Below, one piece after another: positions 17,122-27,719 of a DNA stretch of 64,000 nt. The position numbers and the translations under genes are program-made. The stretch's first letter is position 1; the number at the start of each line of letters is the position of its first letter. Under the pieces are notes generated by a model. The model did no database searches. It had not been told where the DNA came from and saw only the letters and a program-made list of their open reading frames with translations. Source of the stretch: UBA1660 sp964462035 (lineage in GTDB: Bacteria; Myxococcota_A; Polyangia; Polyangiales; Houyiibacteriaceae); NCBI GenBank assembly GCA_964462035.1, contig CAYXAP010000010.1, positions 62,001 through 126,000 of the forward strand, written 5' to 3'.

Positions 17122-19200
17122 TCAGCAGGTGCCGCAGACGCCGTCGCAGCAGCGGTTCGCGGCCCCGCCCATGCAGCGGTCGTCGCAGGTGCTGCAGTGG
17201 TTTCGCGTCCCCAGCCGCTGCTCGCAGCCGGTCGCGGGGTCTCCGTCGCAGTCGGCGAAGCCGGGGTTGCAGGCCACGATCGTGCACGCCCGGTCCGAGC
17301 AGCCGACGGTGGCGACGTTCGGCCCACGCATGCAGGTGATGCCGCACCCGCCGCAGTGACTCGGGTTGTTGGAGATGTCGATCTCGCAACCGTTGCCGTA
17401 CATCCCATCGCAGTTGCGCTTGGTCCCAGTGCAACCGGTGATGGCGCAGGCCATCGACACGCAGCCGATCATCGCGTCTGGAGCGCTGGGGCAGGCGTTG
17501 AGGCACACCCCGCAGTTCGCGGCAGTCGTGAGGCTGGTCTCGCAGCCGTTCGCTGCGTCCATGTCACAGTTGCCGAAACCCATGTCGCAGGTGAAGCCAC
17601 AGACACCGCTCGTGCAGGTCGGGCTAGCGCGCGGCGGATCGTCGCACGCCACACCGCAGCCATTGCAGTTGGCGACGTCGCTCGTGATGTCCACGCAGCT
17701 ATCGCCGCAGGTCTCCTCGCCCACACCGCAGTCCCCCGTGCACACGAAGCCGGTCGCCGTCGAGCCACTGCACAGGGGGGTCGCACCGTCGCAAGTGATC
17801 CCGCAACCGTTGCAGCTCGAGGGGCTCCCGAGGAACGTCTCACAGCCATTCCCAGGCATCATGTCGCAGTCGGCGTAGCCCGGATCGCACGCGAGCGTGC
17901 AGCTGCCCATCTCACAGGCCGGCGACGCGTTGGCAGGGTCGGCCGGGCAGGTCACCCCACAGCCGCCACAGGTCGCCGGGTCGCTGACGAGATTGGCCTC
18001 ACAGCCATTCATCACGTCGTCGTCGCAGTCCTCGAAGCCCGGAGTGCAGAGCGAGATGGTGCACTCGCCCGTCATGCACGACGTGCTTTCGGCGTTCGGG
18101 GCGGTGCAGGCCACGCCGCAAGCGCCGCAGTTGGCGTTGTCCTGGAGTCGCGACTCACAGCCGTTGCCGACGTTCATGTCGCAGTCGAAGAACCCCATGT
18201 CACAACGGAGCAAGCAGTTGCTCTCGGAGCAGAACGGCGACGCGTTGTCGGCGTCCATGCACGCTCTCTCGCACGACCCGCAGTTGTTCACGCTGCTCGT
18301 CAGATCTGCGCACGTCCCTCCCGGGCACAGCACGGTTCCCTCAGGGCAGTCGGAGACGCAGGTGTCGATGTCGCAGATGGGGTTGCCCATGGGGCACCCG
18401 TTGCCGCAGCTTCCACAGTTGGCGGCGGTCATCAGTGAGACCTCGCAGCCGTTGCTATCCGAGTCTCCGCCGTCCATGTCGCAGTCGGCGAAACCGTCAT
18501 CGCAGGTGAGCTCGCAAACGCCCGCTCGGCACGTGGTGCTGCCCCGCGTCGGGTCCGCGTTGCACTCGTTTCCGCAGGCACCGCAGTTCCTCATGTCGAC
18601 CTGGAGGTCGAAGCCCTCGTCCGTCATGCCATCGCAGTCGTCATCGACTTCGTTGCCGCAGACCTCTTCGGCCAAGCAGGCATCACCGCCCATGTCCTCC
18701 GGGCCCATGTCGGGAATTCCGAAGTCCGTCCGCATCGGGCCGTCCCAAGGGAGGAGCTCGTCTTCGCTCACTTCGCGGCTTCGGCACTCGCCATCGACAC
18801 ACGTGTCCGGGCTGCACACCACTCCCCGGCAGGCGCGGAGCAGATCCATCTGCAGCACACGGACCTCACCTTCGACGAAGTCGACCAATGCACGCCGCTG
18901 GATGATCACGCCGCGACGGCCATCCATCAACGGGCCGAAGCCTTCGACCTTGACCGACACGGGACCGAGCGGTCCGCCTCGATGGACGACGGCCAAATGC
19001 ATGGGAAGCTCGTCCGCGAGGATCGGAGACTCCACGGTTCTCTCGTCGCCGGCCGGTCCCAGGACCTCGATTCGGATCTCGTCGAGCTCGCCAGGGACCT
19101 GGAAATCGGTGTCGACGACCACCATGAGCTGGGTCAGGTCGTCAGTGCCGCAGCTGGCGACGAACCACACGATGGGTAGCCAACGGAGCAAGGTCTTCAT
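17122..19200 (-). CDS. Large Cys-rich lipoprotein with repeated Cys modules
   Basis: The 692-residue protein starts MKTLLRWLPIVWFVASC, a lipoprotein signal with lipidated C17. Residues ~20-150 form a Cys-poor domain. CGNEVDDDCDGMTDEG then introduces a run of ~40-55-residue modules with the pattern NCGxCGxxC...C...C.xGFxDCDxxxxNGCE, repeated about ten times to the end. Such modules are typical of myxobacterial surface proteins and are probably disulphide-bonded and perhaps metal-binding. Its start overlaps the stop of the TPR-PEGA gene by 4 bases (ATGA), so it is translated with it; a Ser/Thr kinase gene precedes both. No enzymatic motif is visible. Confidence 0.82.
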   Translation of the reverse strand: MKTLLRWLPIVWFVASCGTDDLTQLMVVVDTDFQVPGELDEIRIEVLGPAGDERTVESPILADELPMHLAVVHRGGPLGPVSVKVEGFGPLMDGRRGVIIQRRALVDFVEGEVRVLQMDLLRACRGVVCSPDTCVDGECRSREVSEDELLPWDGPMRTDFGIPDMGPEDMGGDACLAEEVCGNEVDDDCDGMTDEGFDLQVDMRNCGACGNECNADPTRGSTTCRAGVCELTCDDGFADCDMDGGDSDSNGCEVSLMTAANCGSCGNGCPMGNPICDIDTCVSDCPEGTVLCPGGTCADLTSSVNNCGSCERACMDADNASPFCSESNCLLRCDMGFFDCDMNVGNGCESRLQDNANCGACGVACTAPNAESTSCMTGECTISLCTPGFEDCDDDVMNGCEANLVSDPATCGGCGVTCPADPANASPACEMGSCTLACDPGYADCDMMPGNGCETFLGSPSSCNGCGITCDGATPLCSGSTATGFVCTGDCGVGEETCGDSCVDITSDVANCNGCGVACDDPPRASPTCTSGVCGFTCDMGFGNCDMDAANGCETSLTTAANCGVCLNACPSAPDAMIGCVSMACAITGCTGTKRNCDGMYGNGCEIDISNNPSHCGGCGITCMRGPNVATVGCSDRACTIVACNPGFADCDGDPATGCEQRLGTRNHCSTCDDRCMGGAANRCCDGVCGTC

Positions 19201-20027
19201 CGGTCGCCGAGCTCCACCACGCCGGGGGTCGTGTTTCCGGGAATCGCGTCCGCCTGACCAGGGTCGTAGAGCAGGACGCCCAGGACCACCGCCACGCCGG
19301 CCAGCACGAGGCCCAGGCCGATGCCGAGGCCACGCCGGCGTCGGCGTGCGCGAGCCTCGGCTTCGGGATCGGGGGTTCGCTCGCGGATCACCTGGATCAC
19401 GCGGGTTTCCTGGTCGCCGCCGCCTCGTTCGGCGATCTCCTCGGGCGTGGGCACCGGCGGCGCCGGCACGTCGAGGGACGCCTCGACGTTGCCCTGAGCC
19501 TCGACCGAGAAAGTCGTCTCCGCGACGGTTTCCTCGCCGCGGCGGGCCTCCACCTGGTGCTCGCCGGGATCGACTGGGGCGCGAACGCCGACGATCTGCT
19601 CGGGGAGCGCTCGGCCGTCGAGGTAGAAGCGGACGCTGTCGGTCGCGCCCTCCGCCCGAAGGGTCCAGTGAGCGATCTGCGGGGTGATGGTCGGGAGGAG
19701 CGCGGCGGCCGCCTCTTTCACCTCGGCGTTGGCGTTGGACCGGCGGATCCAGCGAAGGAGCTCGGCGGCGTGGACCACGCGGCCCAGCTTCGCGAGGACC
19801 GAGGCCAGGTTGTACGCGACGACGGCCGAAGGCCGCAGCTCGTGCGAGCGGGTGAAGCGCTCCGCCGCGCAGGGCAGATCCTCCGCGTCGAGGCACTCGA
19901 GCCCCTGATGGAAGAGGGAGCGGGCCAGGGCTCGCTCACCGGTTCCCTGCGGTGCCTGCGCGGCAGCAGGGAGGCTCAGGCTCGTCAGCGCGAGCGCGAG
20001 CACGGTCGGGAGGAGTCGGCGGGTCAT
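19197..20027 (-). CDS. Secreted TPR-PEGA protein with C-terminal membrane helix
   Basis: This 276-residue protein begins at ATG 20027 with a signal peptide (LLPTVLALALTSLSLPAAAQA). TPR-like helices follow (~35-115, including ALARSLFHQGLECLDAEDLPCAAERF and AYNLASVLAKLGRVVHAAELL), then a PEGA-like beta domain (YLDGRALPEQIVGVRAPVDPGEHQVEARRG; quoted in parts only for the motif), and a C-terminal helix GIGLGLVLAGVAVVLGVLL preceded by an Arg-rich stretch. This makes it a periplasmic protein anchored by its C-terminus. TPR-PEGA proteins often accompany Ser/Thr kinases in myxobacteria. It overlaps the lipoprotein gene by 4 bases. Confidence 0.78.
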   Translation of the reverse strand: MTRRLLPTVLALALTSLSLPAAAQAPQGTGERALARSLFHQGLECLDAEDLPCAAERFTRSHELRPSAVVAYNLASVLAKLGRVVHAAELLRWIRRSNANAEVKEAAAALLPTITPQIAHWTLRAEGATDSVRFYLDGRALPEQIVGVRAPVDPGEHQVEARRGEETVAETTFSVEAQGNVEASLDVPAPPVPTPEEIAERGGGDQETRVIQVIRERTPDPEAEARARRRRRGLGIGLGLVLAGVAVVLGVLLYDPGQADAIPGNTTPGVVELGDR

Positions 20028-20058
20028 CGAAACGAAGCAGTTTGGAAAGGGAAGGTGA

Positions 20059-20088
20059 ACCCTAGTCAGTGAGTCTATTCGACGCCAA
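20059..20088 (-). promoter_or_regulatory. Promoter TTGGCG-18-TAGGGT for the TPR-lipoprotein pair
   Basis: On the minus strand TTGGCG (20088-20083) and TAGGGT (20064-20059) are 18 bases apart. Transcription would start near 20052, giving a ~25-base leader before ATG 20027. This separates the pair from the kinase gene at least in part. Confidence 0.5.
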
Positions 20089-20126
20089 CCGAAGAGCCCA
20101 GTCCGTAGCAAGGGAACGAAAGGTGC

Positions 20127-21536
<1,410 letters not shown>

Positions 21537-21620
21537 GTGCGCAGGGACCGTTACTCTAGCAGGGTTTCGCCTGAGCGCAGAGCGACCGACAAGCCCCCTG
21601 CCGGGGCAAAGAGTGGCGAA

Positions 21621-23834
21621 TTAGCCGGGTTCGAGACGGTCGGATTGGATTACTTTGGTGCGACCGTCTTCGAAGCGGACGGCCACGCGAGGCGGCACCA
21701 TTCCGTGCCGCACTTCGGTCACGCGCCCGTGGCCGAACTTTGGGTGCCACACGCGAGTTCCTTCGACCAAGCCCAGATCGGATCCTTCGGAGTAGTCGAT
21801 GTAGCTATCGACCTCCCTTGGGGGCCGTTTCCGCTTCGGCGGCGCTTGTGGCATGTCCCACGGGTCCGGGCGGTAGGCCGGCGCGGCGCTCGTGCGCCGC
21901 GCGCGTGACGGGCGATCGCCGATCCAGGTGGTGTCTTCCTCGGGAAGGTCGAGGACGAAGCGGCTCGGCGTTCCGACCTCCACGCGGTTGAAGATCCGCC
22001 GCATCCGCGCGTAGCTCAGGATCAGTCGGTCCTCGGCGCGGGTGTAGGCCACGTACGCGAGCCGCCGCTCCTCGGCGAGCTCCTCCGGGTCCTCGCCCAT
22101 GTTCCCCTGCCGCACGAAAGGGAACATCCCTTCCTCCATGCCGGTGACCATGATGGTCGGGAACTCGAGCCCCTTGGCGGAGTGGACGGTCATCAGCGTG
22201 ACCCGCTCCTCCTCCATGTCCTCGGCGTCGATGGCGCTCTGCAGCGTCACCTCCTCCAGGAATTGCGTGAGCGTCGCGTTCTCGTTCCGGGCATCGAACT
22301 CGCCCATCGACCCGACGAGCTCCGCGAGGTTCTGCTGGCGCGCGTCCGACTCCGGCGTGTTCTCGGCCTTCAACATCGCCAGGTAGCCCGTCTCGTCGAG
22401 CACCAGCCCGCCGAGGTCCGGCAGCGGCAGCGTGGCCCGCTCCTGCAGCTTCTCCATGAGGCGCCGGAACGCGTCGAGCTTCCGCACCACACCCTTCGAG
22501 AAGCGGCCATCCTCGTGGGCCACCTCCATCGCGTCCCAGACCCCCACGCCGGTCTCGGCCGCCAGGTCGAGCAGCCGGGAGACGGTGGTCTTGCCGATGC
22601 CCCGCGTCGGCTTGTTGAGGATCCGCAGCAGGCTCACGTCGTCCGCGGGGTTCATCAGCACCCGCAGGTAGGCCAGCAGGTCCTTGATCTCCGCACGGTC
22701 GTAGAAGCGAACGCCGCCGACGATGCGGTAGGGGATGTCTTCGGCGAGCAGCCGCTCTTCGATCACGCGCGACTGGGCGTTGATCCGGTAGAGCACGGCG
22801 ATCGAGTCGAGCGGCTCGCCCTTGGCGCGGAGCTCCTCGACCCCACGCACCACGAGCTGAGCCTCCTGCCGCTCGTCCTCGGTGCCGACCACGAAGATGC
22901 GCTCGCCGGCGTCCTTCTCCGTCCAGAGCTCCTTCGGCTCCCGGTCCGTGTTTCGCGAGATCACCGCGTGCGCGGCCCGGAGGATGCGCGCGCTCGAGCG
23001 GTAGTTCTGCTCGAGCTTGACGATGTGGGCGCTCGGGTAGCTCTTGCGGAAGTCGAGGATGTTGCGCCGGTCCGCGCCTCGCCAGCGGTAGATGCTCTGG
23101 TCGTCGTCGCCGACGACGGTGAGGTTGCCGTGGACGCTCGCCAGCGCGTGGACCAGCCGCAGCTGCGAGTGGTTCGTGTCCTGGAACTCGTCGACCAGGA
23201 TGTGCCGGAAGCGACCGCTGACCTCCTTGCGGAGCTCGTCGTCCTTCTCGAGCGCGAGCACCAGTCGGTAGATGAGGTCGCCGAAGTCCATCGCTCCGGC
23301 GCGCTCCTTCCGGGCCTCGTACTCGTCCGCGACCTTGGCGGCGACGTCCTTGTAGTAGCCGCTCAGATCGTCGCGGTCGGCGACCTCCTGCATCTCCTGC
23401 TTGGCGCGCTGGATCGTCTGCGAGATCTGCCGCGGCGGGAAGCGTTTGGTGTCGACGTCGAGGTCGCGCATCACGCGCTTCAGGAGCGCCTGCTGGTCGG
23501 CGTCGTCGTAGATCGTGAAGTCGCGGCGGATGCCGATGCGCTCGCTGTGCTTGCGGAGCAGCCGCGCGCACATCGCATGGAAGGTGCCGACCACCAGCCC
23601 GCGCGACCCGCCCGGGACGAGCTGGGCGAGGCGCTCGCGCATCTCGCCGGCCGCCTTGTTGGTGAAGGTGACGGCCAGGATGCGCCAGGGCGCCACGTCT
23701 CGCTCCCGGATGAGGTGCGCGACCCGGTGGGTGATCACGCGGGTCTTGCCGCTGCCAGCCCCCGCAAACACCACCAAGGGGCCGTCGCCGTAGAGCACTG
23801 CCTCCCGCTGGGGCTCGTTCAGTCCTTCGAGCAC
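21621..23834 (-). CDS. pcrA: ATP-dependent DNA helicase PcrA/UvrD
   Basis: Starting at GTG 23834 the protein has 737 residues, normal for PcrA/UvrD. It opens LNEPQREAVLYGDGP and shows all SF1A motifs: AGAGSGKTRVITHRVAHLI (Walker A), VDEFQDTNHSQ (Walker B), VVGDDDQSIYRWRGAD (motif III), LEQNYRSS (IV), VTLMTVHSAKGLEFPTIMV (V) and EERRLAYVAYTRAED (VI). The C-terminus has the Tudor-like domain GTRVWHPKFGHGRVTEV typical of PcrA, which contacts RNA polymerase in other bacteria. The function is 3'-5' unwinding in excision repair and replication-fork clearance. A longer in-frame N-terminus exists but lacks family similarity. TAGTGT lies 5 bases before the GTG. Confidence 0.95.
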   Translation of the reverse strand: MLEGLNEPQREAVLYGDGPLVVFAGAGSGKTRVITHRVAHLIRERDVAPWRILAVTFTNKAAGEMRERLAQLVPGGSRGLVVGTFHAMCARLLRKHSERIGIRRDFTIYDDADQQALLKRVMRDLDVDTKRFPPRQISQTIQRAKQEMQEVADRDDLSGYYKDVAAKVADEYEARKERAGAMDFGDLIYRLVLALEKDDELRKEVSGRFRHILVDEFQDTNHSQLRLVHALASVHGNLTVVGDDDQSIYRWRGADRRNILDFRKSYPSAHIVKLEQNYRSSARILRAAHAVISRNTDREPKELWTEKDAGERIFVVGTEDERQEAQLVVRGVEELRAKGEPLDSIAVLYRINAQSRVIEERLLAEDIPYRIVGGVRFYDRAEIKDLLAYLRVLMNPADDVSLLRILNKPTRGIGKTTVSRLLDLAAETGVGVWDAMEVAHEDGRFSKGVVRKLDAFRRLMEKLQERATLPLPDLGGLVLDETGYLAMLKAENTPESDARQQNLAELVGSMGEFDARNENATLTQFLEEVTLQSAIDAEDMEEERVTLMTVHSAKGLEFPTIMVTGMEEGMFPFVRQGNMGEDPEELAEERRLAYVAYTRAEDRLILSYARMRRIFNRVEVGTPSRFVLDLPEEDTTWIGDRPSRARRTSAAPAYRPDPWDMPQAPPKRKRPPREVDSYIDYSEGSDLGLVEGTRVWHPKFGHGRVTEVRHGMVPPRVAVRFEDGRTKVIQSDRLEPG

Positions 23835-23839
23835 GCGGC

Positions 23840-23845
23840 ACACTA
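23840..23845 (-). promoter_or_regulatory. -10-like TAGTGT 5 bases before the pcrA start
   Basis: TAGTGT on the minus strand ends 5 bases before GTG 23834, close to the leaderless spacing seen elsewhere. This supports the chosen start, but it is weaker than the 6-base cases. Confidence 0.35.
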
Positions 23846-23862
23846 GCGCGCGGGTGTGATCC

Positions 23863-23896
23863 CCGCGAGGGCCAGACTCACAGCCGGCCCTCGCGG
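23863..23896. terminator. Perfect 11-bp stem downstream of the outer-membrane protein gene
   Basis: CCGCGAGGGCC (23863-23873) and GGCCCTCGCGG (23886-23896) pair without mismatch around a 12-base loop, just after the minus-strand stop at 23909. No T-run follows, so termination would be weak or bidirectional. An mRNA-end stabiliser is an alternative. Confidence 0.5.
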
Positions 23897-23908
23897 CCAC
23901 CCTTCGGG

Positions 23909-24757
23909 TCACATGATGGCGAAACCGACCGAGAGATCGGCCGCCCAGACCATCGGACCGACGATCCCGACCTCGCCCGCGAGCGAGGCGAAGAACCACT
24001 TCCGCACGTGGAGTCGGACGCCGGCGCGCGCCGAGAAGCCGAAGCTGCGCGCCTTCACCTCGCGCTCGACGTCGTCGATGTCGTAGGTCGCGCGGACCGA
24101 GTGGATCGATCCGAGGATGTCGACGAAGGGCGCGACCGGACCGACCGGCAGCTCGCCGCCGATCCCGAAGCGGAACGCGAAGGGCTTCACGTGCGCGACC
24201 GTCGCCTGGCTGCCGTCGTCGAGCGTGCGGGTGGTCTCGTCGACCGTGTACTGGGTGAAGGGGATGTCGATGCCGACGGTCATCCGCGTGTAGGCGACCA
24301 CCAGCCGCACGTCGTAGCGGAGACCGTAGGACTGCACGCCGTCGAGGGGCGCGGTTCGGTAGAGGCTCGGGTCGAGCGTCGGGTCGCCGCGGAAGGCCAT
24401 CCGGTCGAAGCGACGCCAGCCGCCAACGAAGCCCATGGAGAACTCGAAGTGGTCCCAGGCCGCGATCGGCTGGTCGTCGAGCGGGGCGTGGGGGTCGCGA
24501 TCGTTCTCGGGCTCGGCCGTCGTCGGTCGATCCCAGTCGGATTGGGGCTCGGGCGCCGGCTCCGCTTCCGGGAGGCGAACGGGGTCACCGACCGAGCGCG
24601 CCTCTTCGAGCTCGGACTCGTAGCCATGGGGGGCGCTCCCCGGCCCCTGCGCGCCGGCGGTCGCCGGTAGCGCGAGCAAGGTCGCCATCAGTGCCGGGCT
24701 CGCGAGGATCGCGGCGGCGAAGAGCGTCGGGTGCTCGTGTCGTTGGTTGCTGTGCAT
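23909..24757 (-). CDS. Outer-membrane beta-barrel-like protein
   Basis: This 282-residue protein starts at ATG 24757, with AGGAGG 5 bases upstream. A signal peptide (ILASPALMATLLALPATAGAQ) is followed by a ~90-residue charged, Pro-rich linker and then ~180 residues of alternating strands (FEFSMGFVGGWRRF, VRLVVAYTRMTVGIDIPF, FGFSARAGVRLHVRKWFF) ending in ADLSVGFAIM. Alternating amphipathic strands with aromatic girdles suggest an 8-stranded-type barrel. No ligand or enzyme function is indicated. It stands alone between pcrA and pepP on the minus strand. Confidence 0.7.
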   Translation of the reverse strand: MHSNQRHEHPTLFAAAILASPALMATLLALPATAGAQGPGSAPHGYESELEEARSVGDPVRLPEAEPAPEPQSDWDRPTTAEPENDRDPHAPLDDQPIAAWDHFEFSMGFVGGWRRFDRMAFRGDPTLDPSLYRTAPLDGVQSYGLRYDVRLVVAYTRMTVGIDIPFTQYTVDETTRTLDDGSQATVAHVKPFAFRFGIGGELPVGPVAPFVDILGSIHSVRATYDIDDVEREVKARSFGFSARAGVRLHVRKWFFASLAGEVGIVGPMVWAADLSVGFAIM

Positions 24758-24967
24758 TGGGTTCCTCCTGTCCGCCGATGGACAGAGCAGGACCCGGGCC
24801 AGCACCCGGTGCGAAGCGACCGACGCACCACGGATCGTCCTTCATCGCAGGGGCGAACGTGGGAACGGGAGGAGTGCGAAAGCCGTTGTGCGGGTGGATG
24901 GAAGGCTACGCACGACAGCGGTGCCGGGGCGTGACTCGCTTGCCACACGGCCTGCGGCGGCCCCTGG

Positions 24968-26332
24968 TCAGGTGCCGACGGCGGCTTCGACGTCGGCGAG
25001 CGACTTCGGCGCGTCCTCGGTGAGCACGTCGGGGGCGCCGTCGGTGATCAGCACGTCGTCCTCGATGCGGATGCCCCGCACTTCTGCTCGCACGGTGGCG
25101 AGCGTCGGCTCGTCGACGAAGCGCCCACGTAGCTCGCGGAAGCGCTCGCCGTCGAGGATCGCCGGGACCGCGTAGAAGCCCGGCTCGATGGTCACCGCCA
25201 TCCCCGGCTCGAGATCCCGGTCGAGGCGCAGGTAGCCCAGGCCGAAGCGCTCGCTGCGGCTGCGGCCTTCGGCGTAGCCCGCGCGGTCGCCCAGGTCTTC
25301 CATGTCGTGGACGTCGAGGCCGATGAGGTGACCCACGCCGTGGGGGAAGAAGAGCGCGTGGGCGTCGCTGTCCACGATCGCCTGCGGGTCGCCCTTCATC
25401 AGCCCGAGCTCCACGAGCCCTTCGGCGAGCGCCAGCCCGGCCTCGAGGTGGATGTCACGGTAGCGGGTGCCCGCCGTGCACATGGCGATCGCACGCCGCT
25501 GCGACTCGAGCACGATGCCGTAGATCCGAGCCTGCAGCTCCGTGAAGGTGCCGCTCACCGGCCAGGTGCGCGTGACGTCCCCGGCCCAGCCACCGGGCGC
25601 CTCGGCGCCGACGTCGGCGAGCAGGAGGTCGCCCTCCGCCGCCGTATGGTCGTAGGTCTCGTTGTGCAGGACCTCACCGGCGATCGAGACGATCGGCCGG
25701 TAGGCGGTGCCCATGCCGAGCTCGCCGAGGGCGGCGACCATGGCCGTCTTGATCGCGTGCTCGGTCGCACCGGGACGCGTCGCGGCCATGCCTGCCCGAT
25801 GCGCGGCGACGGTCGCCTTCGCAGCTTCGCGAAGTCCGGCGATTGCGTGGTCGTCGTGAACCGCCCGCAGCGCGACCATCGCGTCGAGGAGGAGGGCGTC
25901 CGTCTCGTCGCCCGGCTCGCGCCCGAGTCGCGCGACCTGCCCCTCGCGCGTGGCCCGATCGGGCGCAGCGACGGTGAGCACGTCGCTGGAGAGGTCGAGC
26001 TCCTTCATCGGCCGCACGCGCAGCCCGGTCGCGGCCGCCATCGCCTCGAGGCCCGGGGTCTCGCCGTGCCAGAGCGCATCGTCGTCCGCCGGCGGGTTCA
26101 CGTAGAGGGTGGCGCGGCCGCCACGGAAGAGGAGGGCGCCGCCGGGAACCGCCGCTCCGGTCAGGTAGAGGAAGTGACTCGAGGCTCGGTAGGGGTACTG
26201 GGCGGCCGGGTAGTTCCGGCTCACCGGCGCCCCGGCCGGAATCCACGCGGTGCGTCCGTCCAGCCGCTCGAGCAGCCGCTCTCGCCGGGCGGCGAAGGGG
26301 GCCGGGTCGCTGGGCAAGCGCACCACGCTCAT
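24968..26332 (-). CDS. pepP: Xaa-Pro aminopeptidase (aminopeptidase P)
   Basis: The 454-residue protein has the aminopeptidase P N-terminal domain (RRERLLERLDGRTAWIPAG, YPYRASSHFLYLTG) and a complete pita-bread catalytic domain. Metal ligands are D240 (LLADVGAE), D252 (GDVTRTWPVSG), H335 (HGVGHLIGLD), E383 (TIEPGFY) and E424 (RIEDDVLIT). It removes an N-terminal residue ahead of proline and is cytosolic, with no signal peptide. Its start overlaps the stop of the sugar-dehydrogenase-like gene by 4 bases, an unexpected operon partner; the coupling is probably expression-level only. Confidence 0.95.
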   Translation of the reverse strand: MSVVRLPSDPAPFAARRERLLERLDGRTAWIPAGAPVSRNYPAAQYPYRASSHFLYLTGAAVPGGALLFRGGRATLYVNPPADDDALWHGETPGLEAMAAATGLRVRPMKELDLSSDVLTVAAPDRATREGQVARLGREPGDETDALLLDAMVALRAVHDDHAIAGLREAAKATVAAHRAGMAATRPGATEHAIKTAMVAALGELGMGTAYRPIVSIAGEVLHNETYDHTAAEGDLLLADVGAEAPGGWAGDVTRTWPVSGTFTELQARIYGIVLESQRRAIAMCTAGTRYRDIHLEAGLALAEGLVELGLMKGDPQAIVDSDAHALFFPHGVGHLIGLDVHDMEDLGDRAGYAEGRSRSERFGLGYLRLDRDLEPGMAVTIEPGFYAVPAILDGERFRELRGRFVDEPTLATVRAEVRGIRIEDDVLITDGAPDVLTEDAPKSLADVEAAVGT

Positions 26333-27621
26333 GGCGCCTCCACTCGGAAGATGGCGCCCTGGTTGATGTTCACGAGCAGGAGCTCGCCGGCACCGTCCTC
26401 GTTGATCGAGACGATACCGCCGCCGCCCATCCGAAGGCCCGGGATGCGCGCGTGCTGCCGCACCTCGCCACCGCAGAGCTGGAGCGCCGCGACGTCGTTG
26501 GAGAGGTAGTCGGTATAGACGTAGAAGCCTTGGAGTGCCGGGATGGCCGACCCGCGATAGACGCGGCCGCCGGTGATCGAGCGCGCGTTGCGGAGTGGCT
26601 CGTCGCCCGAGTCGTGGGTGACCGAGACCACCGGGGGCACGTAGTCGCTCGCGTCCACCATGGCCGTGAGGGCGGCGTCGTAGACCGAGTTCGCCTCGTA
26701 GGCGCGCCAGCCGAAGTTCGCGCCGCCCGAGTGGCCGGCCGGGAGGAAGTCGATCTCCTCGAACTCGTTCTGGCCGACATCGCCGATCCAGAGGTCGCCG
26801 GTGGCGGAGTCGAAGGCGAAACGCCAGGGGTTCCGGAGCCCGTACGCCCAGATCTGCGGGAGCCCCCCGTCGACGAAGGGCGCCCCTGGGCTCTCGTAGC
26901 CAGGGGCGTTGTCGACGTCGAGCCGCAGGATGTTGCCGAAGAGGTTCGACACGTCGAGCGCGTTGCCGATCTCGCCGTGGTCGTCACCGCCGCCACCCTC
27001 GTCGCCGGTGCCCACATAGAGGTATCCATCCGGGCCGAACGCGATCATGCCACCGTTGTGGTTGCTCTCGCTGTCGTTGATCTCGACCAGCCGGGCGACC
27101 TCGGCGTCGTCTGCGCGTCGCGGGTTCGCGTCGCTCCGGTGGTACTCGGCCACCACGTTTCGGCGCGGCCCGTCCGGGGTGAAGAAGAGGAAGAAGCGCC
27201 CGTTCGAGTCGTAGTCCGGGTGGAAGGCCAGCCCGAGCAGCCCCTGCTCGCCACTGGTCAGGAGACTCTCCCCCCGGCCCGTGCCGCCCGTCGCGAAGTC
27301 GAGGAAGAGCTGTGGCTGGAGCACACCGTCCACCACCAGGCTGATCCGCCCGGGCTTCTCCACCACGTAGAGGGTGTTCGGGTCCCCCGGCGCCGTCGTC
27401 GCGTAGATCGGCTGGTCGAAGCCGCCCTCGCTCAGGATGTTGCGGAAGGTCAGGTCCGGCGCGGGCGTCTCGCCACAGCCCTCGGGCGGACCGAGGTCCG
27501 GGCGTGGCATCGTGGCGTCGTCGCCGGGACTCGCGTCCACGTCGGCGTCGGTCCCGGGGCGGTCGGTGTCGTCACCGCACGCCAGGGCGAGGGTCAGACT
27601 GAGGCAAAGGAGGAAGCGCAT
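26329..27621 (-). CDS. GSDH-type PQQ-dependent sugar dehydrogenase-like lipoprotein
   Basis: This 430-residue protein starts at ATG 27621 with a lipoprotein signal (LLCLSLTLALAC). An Asp/Pro-rich linker follows, then a six-bladed propeller with the soluble glucose/sorbosone dehydrogenase signature: LYVVEKPGRISLV, GEQGLLGLAFHPDY, SNHNGGMIAFGPDGYLYVGTGD, LFGNILRLDVD, YGLRNPWRFAFD and IGDVGQNEFEEIDFL. Relatives oxidise sugars using PQQ, although many family members have lost or never had that activity. It probably acts in the periplasm or on the cell surface. The gene is divergent from the OPT transporter and overlaps pepP by 4 bases. Confidence 0.87.
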   Translation of the reverse strand: MRFLLCLSLTLALACGDDTDRPGTDADVDASPGDDATMPRPDLGPPEGCGETPAPDLTFRNILSEGGFDQPIYATTAPGDPNTLYVVEKPGRISLVVDGVLQPQLFLDFATGGTGRGESLLTSGEQGLLGLAFHPDYDSNGRFFLFFTPDGPRRNVVAEYHRSDANPRRADDAEVARLVEINDSESNHNGGMIAFGPDGYLYVGTGDEGGGGDDHGEIGNALDVSNLFGNILRLDVDNAPGYESPGAPFVDGGLPQIWAYGLRNPWRFAFDSATGDLWIGDVGQNEFEEIDFLPAGHSGGANFGWRAYEANSVYDAALTAMVDASDYVPPVVSVTHDSGDEPLRNARSITGGRVYRGSAIPALQGFYVYTDYLSNDVAALQLCGGEVRQHARIPGLRMGGGGIVSINEDGAGELLLVNINQGAIFRVEAP

Positions 27622-27682
27622 GCCCTCTTCTAGCGGCCCCGAGCGCACGATTCCAGCGTCGACGGCCAGAACGGCTTGGCCG

Positions 27683-27711
27683 TTGCTTTGCGCCCCCCGT
27701 TCCGGTAGCAC
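27683..27711 (+). promoter_or_regulatory. Promoter TTGCTT-17-TAGCAC for the OPT transporter
   Basis: TTGCTT (27683-27688) and TAGCAC (27706-27711) are 17 bases apart; the -10 ends 8 bases before ATG 27720 and no ribosome binding site is present. This is near-leaderless spacing, though the final T of the -10 box is missing. Confidence 0.4.
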
Positions 27712-27719
27712 GCACGCCT

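Noticed and set aside
19201..19896. Longer N-terminus for the Cys-rich lipoprotein on the minus strand
   Set aside because: It would overlap the TPR-PEGA gene and bury the lipoprotein signal that starts at ATG 19200.
23835..23999. Longer N-terminus for PcrA starting at 23999
   Set aside because: The extra ~55 residues are Arg/Gly-rich and unlike PcrA; the family begins at LNEPQREAV, just after GTG 23834.
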